From an uncultured Clostridia bacterium (lineage in GTDB: Bacteria; Bacillota; Clostridia; Christensenellales; UBA1242): 12,569 bases of DNA. The stretch is taken from contig CALWAB010000096.1 in assembly GCA_944372745.1 (NCBI GenBank), positions 1-12,569 on the forward strand, read 5' to 3'. A program made the position numbers and the translations under genes. The notes beneath the pieces are model-generated. The model had not been told where the DNA came from. It saw nothing but the letters and a program-made list of their open reading frames with translations, and ran no database searches. How positions within the stretch are numbered: the stretch's first letter is position 1; each line of letters opens with the position of its first letter. Positions 6,976 through 12,569 of this stretch are shown here, one piece after another.

Positions 6976-7650
6976 CTACCTTTCAATTACTGCAAGTACG
7001 CTAGCAAGTATGCAGTAACACAGTTCTCGCATATAACTTTCTTGCGTGAGCAACTCTTCTTCTTCAGGGTTAGACAAAAAGCCACACTCAACTAATATTG
7101 ACGGTGCAGTCGTGCATTTGAGCATATAAAGGTCTGCGGACTTGCATTCCGCCCTTGCAGAAGGAAGATTATTGATAAATACTTTTTGTAGCGTCTCGGC
7201 AAGTTCTTTCCCGCTTTCTATTTCGTCATCATAGAATACTTGTGCGCCACGCGATGACGATACCGCGTACTTATTCATATGTATGCTAATCACTAAATCA
7301 GGATTGACTTCTTGTATGATTGCCCTACGCTTTCTCATATCTTCCATTTTGAAACCACTTTTGTATTCACTATAGAGTCCATTCTCGTCTTCCCTTGTCA
7401 TAACTACATTTATGCCATAATCTTGCATCATACTTTGAAGCGTTTTACAGTATTGTAAATTTAAATCGCTCTCAAGAGTGCCATTTGCCCCCACTGCTCC
7501 CACATCAATGCCACCGTGTCCCGCGTCTAATACGACTGTCAATGTTCTTTGTGGAGACAAAGACTGCACCGCTTGTCCGCTTTGTACCGATGCCATTAAT
7601 ATGCTAAAAATAGCGACAAACATTGAAATAAAAATAATTTGACTTTTCAT
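6976..7650 (-). CDS. cwlD: N-acetylmuramoyl-L-alanine amidase, CwlD-like (Amidase_3)
   Basis: A zinc amidase that cuts the bond between MurNAc and the stem-peptide L-Ala of peptidoglycan. The N-terminus (about 4-20, IIFISMFVAIFSILMA) is a signal anchor or signal peptide, so the enzyme acts outside the membrane. The Amidase_3 domain covers about 36-222, with zinc ligands His45 (LDAGHGGID), Glu60 and His124 (ISIHMN), and catalytic Glu188 (ILVECGFLSN). At 224 residues, with one domain and no wall-binding module, it matches CwlD, which removes peptides to make muramic delta-lactam in spore cortex. Housekeeping relatives such as AmiC normally carry extra domains. The ribosome site is modest (TAAGGTAG, about 6 nt before ATG). 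No pdaA or germination gene is in view, so the CwlD role is inferred from size and architecture. Repeat clusters D and E flank it in opposite orientations. Confidence 0.9.
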   Translation of the reverse strand: MKSQIIFISMFVAIFSILMASVQSGQAVQSLSPQRTLTVVLDAGHGGIDVGAVGANGTLESDLNLQYCKTLQSMMQDYGINVVMTREDENGLYSEYKSGFKMEDMRKRRAIIQEVNPDLVISIHMNKYAVSSSRGAQVFYDDEIESGKELAETLQKVFINNLPSARAECKSADLYMLKCTTAPSILVECGFLSNPEEEELLTQESYMRELCYCILASVLAVIER

Positions 7651-7689
7651 ATTTCTACCTTATACTATTATTATGTAGGTAAATAACAC

Positions 7690-8310
7690 AAAATGCAGGA
7701 CATTGTCCTGCACCTGTGGTCTTGATATTTGGTTCTAGCCAGCACTAGTACTTAAAAACTTAAAATATAAATCTTCGTGCGTTTCACACTAAGTATATTA
7801 TTTAAGTACTTAAGTTGTATCTAGGTACTCAACAAAGCTCATTGCAGTGTGCCATCACACCCACCCCGTAGCGTGGGTACTGGCGTACGGCCGTGGTCTA
7901 GGTTGTACACATCTAACTTCTATTGTTTAACAACAAGCAGTGACCAATGCCGTACGCAAGTTATTTAGGGGATTTCACATCCCCTAGTACCCTAGTGCAA
8001 GGGCACTCGCCCTTGACCTAGGGTCTTGGTATTTGGTTCTAGCCAACATTAGTACTAAAAAACATAAAATTAAATTTGTGCTTTAATAAGCAAAAATTTA
8101 ATTATTTAGTACTAAGTTGTGTCTAGGCACTCAACCAGACCACGCCACAGGTGGCATCACCCCTACTTTATCAAGCACTCAGTTTATTATTTAAGTACCA
8201 AATTATGACTAAGTACTCATCAATGACCACTGCCGTACGAAAGTTGCCTTAGTGCGTTTTCACGCACTAAGTATTTTTATTTAGTAATAATTGTTACTAA
8301 GTACCCACCC
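7690..8310 (+). repeat. Intergenic palindromic repeat cluster E (Z-W-V-Y'-X-Z-W'-V-W)
   Basis: The longest cluster, 5' to both flanking genes. It opens with TGCAGGAC-att-GTCCTGCA (7694-7712) and Z. A decayed W (about 7773-7793), V with GTGTG-ccat-CACAC (7847-7860) and a partial, diverged Y (to about 7960) follow. Then come X as AGGGGAT-ttcac-ATCCCCT (7967-7985), CAAGGGC-actc-GCCCTTG (7998-8015) and a second Z. At the next W position is a different stem, TAAATTTGTGCTT-taat-AAGCAAAAATTTA (8071-8100). V with GCCAC-ag-GTGGC (8144-8155) and a final W, TTAGTGCGT-tttc-ACGCACTAA (8249-8270), complete it. No gene is found inside. The cluster ends about 50 bp before the promoter of the 8416 gene. Confidence 0.85.
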
Positions 8311-8363
8311 AATTTATTTTACACAAGAGAAATCACCATAAAATAATGAGCAATAACTTACAC

Positions 8364-8392
8364 TTGACATTATTTCGCTTTTTTGATAAAAT
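8364..8392 (+). promoter_or_regulatory. Near-consensus promoter of the 8416/8805 gene pair
   Basis: TTGACA (8364-8369, perfect), 17-nt spacer, TAAAAT (8387-8392) preceded by TGa. This is the closest match to consensus in the window and suggests strong expression unless a repressor acts. Leader length is about 17 nt. Confidence 0.82.
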
Positions 8393-8415
8393 TTAAATAA
8401 TAGAAGGAGTGCATT

Positions 8416-8736
8416 ATGGAAATGAAAATATTTGAAGATAAGCCTCTCAAGGCAGACGATTACAAAAAATGCAATAAATTTTCTCGTTGTTATATTATGG
8501 TGCATTGGCCATTAGAAGAATTATCAAAAAAATGTTCAAAAACATATTTAAAAAAGCCGTTTATGAATATTGATAAAGAAAAGGAAGAAATTTCACAAGA
8601 ATATAAAAAAATTATGAATTACTCAGTAGACTACGAAGACACTAAAAAATTAAAAAATAGAGTTATTCATAAAATGAAAAAATTAGGCATAGAAGTACCG
8701 CAGTCAAAGAAAGAAATGTGTGACATTCAAAAATAA
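8416..8736 (+). CDS. Small protein of an unrecognised three-member paralogous family (copy 2)
   Basis: A 106-residue, lysine-rich protein of unknown function. Residues 33-92 are the family block, starting LEELSKKCSKTYLKKPFMN, with invariant Leu33, Leu36, Cys40, Thr43, Lys46, Phe49-Met50-Asn51, Lys56, Ile59 and Tyr63. It ends in HKMKKLGI, nearly the same as the KKMKKLNI of copy 1. The N-terminal 32 residues are unique and hold two further cysteines (19 and 25). Another Cys is at 102. No signal peptide or membrane helix is seen. GAAGGAG (8403-8409) lies 6 nt before the ATG, and a near-consensus promoter lies just upstream. The next paralogue starts 68 bp after its stop with no terminator between, so the two are probably one transcript. 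Its relation to copy 1 is closer than that of either to copy 3. Confidence 0.86.
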   Translation: MEMKIFEDKPLKADDYKKCNKFSRCYIMVHWPLEELSKKCSKTYLKKPFMNIDKEKEEISQEYKKIMNYSVDYEDTKKLKNRVIHKMKKLGIEVPQSKKEMCDIQK

Positions 8737-8804
8737 TTTAATGCGTTATTCTAAATAAGACCTTAAAGCAACTAGCACATTAATTTATTAAAAAAGGAAT
8801 ATTT

Positions 8805-9182
8805 ATGATAAAGAAAGATAAAGATAAAATTTATGTAAACAAAATTCAAATGGATGCATCGGAATTTTATTTCGTCTATGCTCCTTTAAAAAACTTAATT
8901 AATCTATGCCGTCATACACACATAAAAAGCAAATTTATGAATGTTGAGTACGAAAAAAATTGCATAGCTAGAGAATACACTTTTTTAACTTCAAAATCTA
9001 TGGTTCATCCTGCTACAAAAAATTTAGCAAACAAAGCAACGAATTATTTAAAAACTATGAATATTACCCCTGCTAAGATAACAAAGAAAACTAAAAAAGC
9101 AGAACCTATAGAAACAAACAAAATTGATAACACGACAGAAAATGATAATTCCCAAAATCAAATAGAACCTAATGCTCAATAA
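8805..9182 (+). CDS. Small protein of an unrecognised three-member paralogous family (copy 3)
   Basis: A 125-residue protein of unknown function, the most diverged of the three copies. Residues 28-87 carry the family block, with Leu28, Leu31, Cys35, Thr38, Lys41, Phe44-Met45-Asn46, Lys51, Ile54 and Tyr58 kept. The acidic/lysine helix in the second half is more changed (NYLKTMNI at the end). After residue 90 there is an extra tail of about 35 residues, first basic (KITKKTKK) and then rich in Asn, Thr, Glu and Gln, which looks disordered. This tail is absent from the other copies. AAAGGA (8793-8798) lies 6 nt before ATG. I saw no promoter in the 68-bp gap, so it is probably translated from the 8416 transcript. 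A terminator follows at 9198. Confidence 0.84.
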   Translation: MIKKDKDKIYVNKIQMDASEFYFVYAPLKNLINLCRHTHIKSKFMNVEYEKNCIAREYTFLTSKSMVHPATKNLANKATNYLKTMNITPAKITKKTKKAEPIETNKIDNTTENDNSQNQIEPNAQ

Positions 9183-9197
9183 AACTTTAAATTATAC

Positions 9198-9220
9198 CTC
9201 ACAAAATGTGGGAATTTTTT
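9198..9220 (+). terminator. Terminator of the 8416/8805 transcript
   Basis: CTCACA-aaa-TGTGGG (one G-U pair) followed by AATTTTTT, 15 nt after the 8805 gene's stop. The stem is short but the T-run is good. It lies head-to-head with the terminator of the convergent DegV-family gene. Confidence 0.7.
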
Positions 9221-9223
9221 AAC

Positions 9224-9253
9224 AAAAAAGGATATGAATTTATCATATCCTTT
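9224..9253 (-). terminator. Terminator of the DegV-family gene
   Basis: AAAGGATATGA (9227-9237) pairs perfectly with TCATATCCTTT (9243-9253) around a 5-nt loop. Read on the minus strand the 11-bp stem ends in a T-run (complement of 9224-9229). It overlaps the stop codon at 9252-9254. Being symmetrical, it could also back up termination from the plus strand. Confidence 0.88.
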
Positions 9254-10091
9254 ATTTAGTTATGAACAAAATACCTAGAGTACCTAACCCGCAATGACTA
9301 GAAATTGTAGCACCCGCCACTGTGTCGTATATATTGTCGAATTTGCCTTCTAATTGCTTGCGTACTTCCTTACATATTTCACTGTCAATAGGCGTATGAG
9401 TGATAAATACTCTTTTCCTATCATACTCAGGATAACGCGCCAAAGTGTCTTCGACATAGTTTTCAACCACTTTATTGAGTTTACCCATATATTTTTTACC
9501 GACTTTCATTTCGCCATTTACCAAAACAATCTCAGGTTTTATTCTTAAGAATTTCGCACTTAAACGCATAGCACCACTACAACGCCCGCCTTTATGCATA
9601 TAATTTAAGTCACCAAGCACAAAAGATGCCTGAACTTTCTTTGTAAGCAACTTACATTCTTCTGCAATTTGTTTAGGTTCTGCACCTTCTTTCACTCTAT
9701 CGCACGCATACAATGCAAGCAGTGCAATTCCTGTACTGAGTGAACGAGAATCAACCACATATACCCTGTCGCCATATTCTTCCGCCGCTTTTGACGCACT
9801 GCTATAACAACTAGACAACATTCCTGATACAACAAAATGTATTACACAATCTGCATCTTTCAAAAGTTTATCATAATATTCTTGATAAGCAGTAATACTT
9901 GGCGAAGCTGTCTTAGGTAATTCACCAGTTTTATCAACATATTGAAATAATTCCTGAGTGCTAACTTCTACGCCATCAAGTTTAGTTTCATCCCCTAAAG
10001 TAATGAGCAAGGGCATTATTGAAATATCATATTCTTTAATTAGTTCTTCACTCAAATCAACTGTGCTGTCCGCAGAAATTTTTATCTTCAT
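9252..10091 (-). CDS. DegV/FakB-family fatty-acid-binding protein
   Basis: A 279-residue cytosolic two-domain protein of the DegV family. Characterised members (FakB) hold a fatty acid while the kinase FakA phosphorylates it for phospholipid synthesis. The landmarks are N-terminal KISADSTVDL (4-13), LPKTASPS (58-65, in place of the common TSQPS), VSGMLSSCYSSA (88-99) and VVDSRSLSTG (112-121). LGDLNYMHKGGRCSG (159-173) and ATISSHCGLGTLG near the C-terminus with the conserved His266 complete the set. It is full length. Start: AGAGGTGA (10096-10103) before ATG, with a very good promoter at 10113-10141 and a strong terminator overlapping the stop, so it is monocistronic. No fakA homologue is present here. 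Several DegV paralogues per genome are normal in Clostridia, so the bound lipid cannot be predicted. Confidence 0.95.
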   Translation of the reverse strand: MKIKISADSTVDLSEELIKEYDISIMPLLITLGDETKLDGVEVSTQELFQYVDKTGELPKTASPSITAYQEYYDKLLKDADCVIHFVVSGMLSSCYSSASKAAEEYGDRVYVVDSRSLSTGIALLALYACDRVKEGAEPKQIAEECKLLTKKVQASFVLGDLNYMHKGGRCSGAMRLSAKFLRIKPEIVLVNGEMKVGKKYMGKLNKVVENYVEDTLARYPEYDRKRVFITHTPIDSEICKEVRKQLEGKFDNIYDTVAGATISSHCGLGTLGILFITK

Positions 10092-10112
10092 TGTTTCACC
10101 TCTTTAGATTAA

Positions 10113-10141
10113 AGTATAAACGAAAAAACAAACTAAGTCAA
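10113..10141 (-). promoter_or_regulatory. Sigma-A-type promoter of the DegV-family gene
   Basis: Minus-strand TTGACT (10136-10141), 17-nt spacer, TATACT (10113-10118). Start of transcription would be about 15 nt before the ATG. It is back-to-back with the plus-strand promoter at 10152-10180, with only 10 bp between the two -35 boxes, so mutual interference or shared control is possible. Confidence 0.8.
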
Positions 10142-10151
10142 GCACATTCGC

Positions 10152-10180
10152 TTGTAAATTACGCAACTTTATTATATAAT
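10152..10180 (+). promoter_or_regulatory. Sigma-A-type promoter of the four-helix membrane protein gene
   Basis: TTGTAA (10152-10157), 17-nt spacer, perfect TATAAT (10175-10180). The leader to the ATG at 10255 is about 68 nt and contains a small hairpin AGTGG-ttgct-CCACT (10207-10221). That hairpin is too simple to call a riboswitch. Confidence 0.75.
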
Positions 10181-10240
10181 AAAATATATGTTTACAATGC
10201 AACTTGAGTGGTTGCTCCACTATGCCGATAACAATCAAAC

Positions 10241-10247
10241 AAAAGGA
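10241..10247 (+). promoter_or_regulatory. Ribosome binding site that fixes the start at 10255
   Basis: AAAAGGA ends 7 nt before the ATG at 10255. An in-frame TTG at 10204 would add 17 residues but has no Shine-Dalgarno sequence, and an ATG at 10222 also lacks one. Confidence 0.75.
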
Positions 10248-10254
10248 CAAATTA

Positions 10255-10947
10255 ATGATAAGATTTAGAAAATATAATGACATAAATTTCTTTTCATATT
10301 TCTCAATAACAAATTATGTCGCACTATTATGTTGTATAGTGAGCCTATTTGTGCCAACGCTGTATAATCATAATGCAAAAATTTATTATAGCCTTATTGA
10401 TATTTTAGGACTAGGATTTTCAAGCGTAAATATCATAGTAGTATTTATGTTATTTGCTTGTTTAATATTATTTATATTAAATATGTTCTTCCAACCGTCT
10501 TGGACAGTATATTTTATCAACTTTGTCCTAGTCGTATATTTATTTGTAAGCCCTGTGCTTATGAACTTCCAGTTATTGCCCCTCTTAAACTTACATCGAA
10601 CTTCACTCACTCTGTATGTAGGAAGCATATTGATAATGATAAGTGCTATACTCTTCACAATCATTGAAATATACAAAGTGTCCATAATGGATGTATTTGT
10701 TAATCGTTCTATCAAAGAGAAAAAACAGCGTGAACTTAACAAGTTTATTAATTCAAGGCGTTTTAAGTTAATAAGACAAAAAGATAAAAAAATCACTAAT
10801 GATGACACTCTCATTACAGTTAAAAAAACAAAAAAACATTATCATATCAAAAAGTCTCGCTTAAAAACTCACAAAAAGCACAAAAAGGCGTATTTGCCCA
10901 AAATCGCCGACTACTCCAAACACTTGGACACTATTTATAAAATATAA
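10255..10947 (+). CDS. Four-helix membrane protein with a long basic C-terminal tail, unknown function
   Basis: A 230-residue protein that I do not recognise. Hydrophobic segments lie at about 20-36, 57-78, 84-104 and 117-141. They are preceded by a basic N-terminus (MIRFRKYND), predicting both ends in the cytoplasm. Residues 142-230 form a hydrophilic tail that is very rich in Lys, Arg and His (for example RQKDKKI, KKTKKHYHIKKSRLK and HKKHKK). Such a tail could touch nucleic acid, ribosomes or acidic lipid heads, but no named domain is evident. The start at 10255 is set by AAAAGGA at 10241-10247. The gene has its own promoter (10152-10180), divergent from that of the DegV-family gene, and a very strong terminator that overlaps its stop, so it is transcribed alone. 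Confidence 0.85.
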   Translation: MIRFRKYNDINFFSYFSITNYVALLCCIVSLFVPTLYNHNAKIYYSLIDILGLGFSSVNIIVVFMLFACLILFILNMFFQPSWTVYFINFVLVVYLFVSPVLMNFQLLPLLNLHRTSLTLYVGSILIMISAILFTIIEIYKVSIMDVFVNRSIKEKKQRELNKFINSRRFKLIRQKDKKITNDDTLITVKKTKKHYHIKKSRLKTHKKHKKAYLPKIADYSKHLDTIYKI

Positions 10948-10982
10948 AGATTGCAAGTTTTTTACTTGCAATCTTTATATTT
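10940..10982 (+). terminator. Strong terminator after the four-helix membrane protein gene
   Basis: A perfect 19-bp stem: the arm from 10940 (AAATATAAAGATTGCAAGT) pairs with the arm at 10964-10982 around a loop of five T residues. It overlaps the stop codon at 10945-10947. The 3' side is T-rich but the T-run is interrupted. The symmetry allows action on both strands. Confidence 0.8.
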
Positions 10983-11071
10983 GTAGACAAGAGATATTTC
11001 TAGGGCTAAAATCCCCAAGCAAACAATTTGTCTATGCTCTCAAGACACACATTAAATATCTTTTAATTAAC

Positions 11072-11103
11072 AAAAAGACTACAGTTAATCTTCTGCAGTC
11101 TTT
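11072..11103 (-). terminator. Terminator of the GLUG-repeat protein gene
   Basis: On the minus strand AAAGACTGCAG pairs with CTGTAGTCTTT (11 bp, one G-U) around an 8-nt loop and runs into TTTTTG. It lies about 40 nt after the stop codon at 11142. The rest of 10983-11141 holds no gene. Confidence 0.8.
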
Positions 11104-11141
11104 AACATTTGTAGTTTAATTAAGATATGTATTTTAATCAA

Positions 11142-12569
11142 CTATATAACTATACCTAAATTGCCACTCTCGGTAAATGTCACATTAAAGGTATTACCTT
11201 GTTGGTCAATTATGTCGCCCCCGCTTATGGTAGGCACGCTTGTTATTGTTCCGCCAATGACTGATACTTTGTATGTGGCGTCTAATGCTATTTGCATTAT
11301 GTATGTTTTAGTTGTACCGCCTTGTACTTTGAACATTGCAGTGCTTGCGTCACTGCTTATTACTACTAATACAGCTTTATCAGTGTCATTTGTTATGGTT
11401 AATTGATTTGTGCTTTCTTCTTCCGCCGAGCCTCCTTGTGACATATTCAATAGGTATGGATAGCCATTATTTATACTACTGTCTATGCCCCATATATTCT
11501 CAAAGTCCCATTGTGTTGGTATGTCCATAGATTCTTGCGTTATAGGGTCGGTAGCTTGGATTGGTTCTGTAGACCAAGGATGCGATGTACTTGCACTGTC
11601 TACAAAACTACCATTTGTGAAATTGCTTTCTACTTTCATTAAGTCTGCAAGTCCAGTCACGCGTGTGCCGTCTAATGTGCTTGCTGTCCCTACAAGTTCA
11701 TTGTCATAATAGCAGTTTGTGATGGCTGAACCGCCCATATCTATACCTAAAATTCCACCTACCCCCATTTGTTGGGCTGTGCCTATTGCTTCTATTTGTC
11801 CTTCCACACTAAAACAGTTTATTATAGTTACTACGCCACCCCCCGCTATGCCTCCTACTATAAATCCTTGTACATTCTCACCGCTGACTATACCACTTAT
11901 TGAGCCTGTGTTATAGCAGTTTGTTATGGTTCCCTGAACATTCCCCGCTATGCCTCCTACGAAAAGCAATTGCACATTCTCACCGCTGGATGTTATTGAG
12001 CCTGTGTTATAGCAGTTGCTTATGGTTCCCTGAACATTCACCGCTATGCCTCCTACGAAAAGCAATTGCCCATTCTCACCGTTGGCTATTATTGTACCTG
12101 TGTTATAGCAGTTGCTTATGGTTCCGTCCACAACAGCCCCCGCTATGCCTCCTACATACACAACAGCATTCACTACATTATTCTCGACAGTCAAGCCGCC
12201 TTGCCAGTTTACTCCTAGATTGTTTATACCTCCTGCGACAACGCCGAAAATACCCACTAAATAACCCGGTCCTTCTGTCCATATCCCCTCAGTTTTTATT
12301 TCATTTACAAATGTAATTGTGTGCCCCTGTCCGTCAAAGTATCCAAAGAAAGCTTGGTTACCACTACCTATTGGCATCCAATCGGTTGAGGTCATCTCTA
12401 GGTCTGCTGTCAATTCATAGTAGACTGCTTTTTCTATAGTTGCACTCATATCGCTACCATCAACAGTTCCACTGCCCCAATAAGTAGCGTAATCCGTCGT
12501 TTCACTGAGTAGACGCAATTGCATTGGCGTTGCTATTTGGTATGGGTCTTCTTCTGTGCCTGTACCACC
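11142..12569 (-). CDS. GLUG-repeat surface/adhesin-like protein, 5' end outside the window
   Basis: The frame is open to the window edge, so the 475 visible residues are the C-terminal part and the start is not here. The internal Met codon at 12524 is not a plausible start: the 15 codons before it encode GTEEDPYQIATP, a segment typical of the region ahead of GLUG domains. Next come YYELTADLEM and WMPIG...FFGYFDGQGHTI, then five repeats beginning VGGIAG or close variants, each with NCYNTGSI-like cores, at a 32-34 residue period. These are GLUG-type beta-helix repeats of secreted bacterial proteins. WGIDSSINNGYPYL closes the repeat part, as is common in the family. The last ~90 residues form a separate Thr/Val-rich, beta-sandwich-like domain. 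There is no LPXTG or C-terminal membrane helix, so sorting or anchoring must rely on another mechanism or on the missing N-terminus. Confidence 0.88.
   Translation of the reverse strand, partial: GGTGTEEDPYQIATPMQLRLLSETTDYATYWGSGTVDGSDMSATIEKAVYYELTADLEMTSTDWMPIGSGNQAFFGYFDGQGHTITFVNEIKTEGIWTEGPGYLVGIFGVVAGGINNLGVNWQGGLTVENNVVNAVVYVGGIAGAVVDGTISNCYNTGTIIANGENGQLLFVGGIAVNVQGTISNCYNTGSITSSGENVQLLFVGGIAGNVQGTITNCYNTGSISGIVSGENVQGFIVGGIAGGGVVTIINCFSVEGQIEAIGTAQQMGVGGILGIDMGGSAITNCYYDNELVGTASTLDGTRVTGLADLMKVESNFTNGSFVDSASTSHPWSTEPIQATDPITQESMDIPTQWDFENIWGIDSSINNGYPYLLNMSQGGSAEEESTNQLTITNDTDKAVLVVISSDASTAMFKVQGGTTKTYIMQIALDATYKVSVIGGTITSVPTISGGDIIDQQGNTFNVTFTESGNLGIVI
11902..12190 (-). repeat. Tandem 96-bp coding repeats in the GLUG protein
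   Basis: The same DNA landmark (gagcctgtgttatagcag or gtacctgtgttatagcag) recurs at 11902, 11998 and 12094, an exact 96-bp or 32-residue period. The first two units are nearly identical over most of their length, including tatgcctcctacgaaaagc. This marks recent duplication within the gene and a site for slippage or recombination that could change repeat number. Confidence 0.85.

Noticed and set aside
10204..10254. Upstream in-frame TTG start adding 17 residues to the four-helix membrane protein
   Set aside because: There is no ribosome site before the TTG, whereas AAAAGGA sits 7 nt before the ATG at 10255, and the extra residues fit no N-terminal pattern.
10181..10254. Riboswitch or attenuator in the leader of the membrane protein gene
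   Set aside because: Only one 5-bp hairpin is present. No known riboswitch core or T-run is seen.
11900..12316. Plus-strand open frame of 138 codons with internal repeats
   Set aside because: It is the antisense image of the tandem GLUG repeats. Its repeats simply mirror the 96-bp DNA repeats, and no Shine-Dalgarno sequence precedes it.
12480..12524. ATG at 12524 as the start of the GLUG protein
   Set aside because: The frame continues upstream to the window edge, the upstream codons encode the family-typical GTEEDPYQIATP, and there is no ribosome site.

Overview
The window looks like an AT-rich chromosomal stretch from a low-GC Gram-positive bacterium of the Clostridia type. The evidence is strong AGGAG-type ribosome binding sites, consensus sigma-A-like promoters with 17-nt spacers, a CwlD-like amidase typical of spore formers, a DegV/FakB-family protein, an oligoendopeptidase F and an archaeal-type aspartyl-tRNA synthetase. 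The genus cannot be fixed from the sequence, but an uncultured gut-associated clostridial lineage would fit. There is no phage, plasmid, rRNA, tRNA or CRISPR signature.

Layout. 1-407: a repeat cluster (A) next to an alpha/beta hydrolase gene (408-1295, minus). 1296-1786: repeat cluster B, then a terminator for a 109-residue three-helix membrane protein gene (1787-2116, minus). 2117-2596: AT-rich spacer. 2597-4393: pepF (minus). 4394-4837: repeat cluster C. 4838-6130: aspS (minus). 6357-6713: a small plus-strand gene of unknown function. 6714-6975: inverted repeat cluster D. 6976-7650: cwlD-like amidase (minus). 7651-8310: the large repeat cluster E. 8416-9182: two more small plus-strand genes. 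9252-10091: DegV-family gene (minus). 10255-10947: a four-helix membrane protein with a very basic tail (plus). 11142-12569: the C-terminal part of a large GLUG-repeat surface protein (minus), cut by the window edge.

Most genes appear to be single transcription units, each with its own promoter or terminator. The exception is the 8416/8805 pair, which is probably co-transcribed. The recognisable genes are unrelated housekeeping functions (peptide turnover, tRNA charging, wall hydrolysis, fatty-acid binding), so operon logic gives little functional information.

Two things stand out. First, the plus-strand genes at 6357, 8416 and 8805 encode three diverged paralogues. They share a gapless 60-residue block with an invariant L-x2-L-x3-C-x2-T-x2-K-x2-FMN core that I do not recognise. 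Second, five intergenic clusters are built from the same short palindromic modules, shuffled, nested and inverted. Several stems keep their pairing through compensatory base changes, and one module position carries a wholly different stem. Both are candidates for undescribed elements. No function for either can be read from the sequence.
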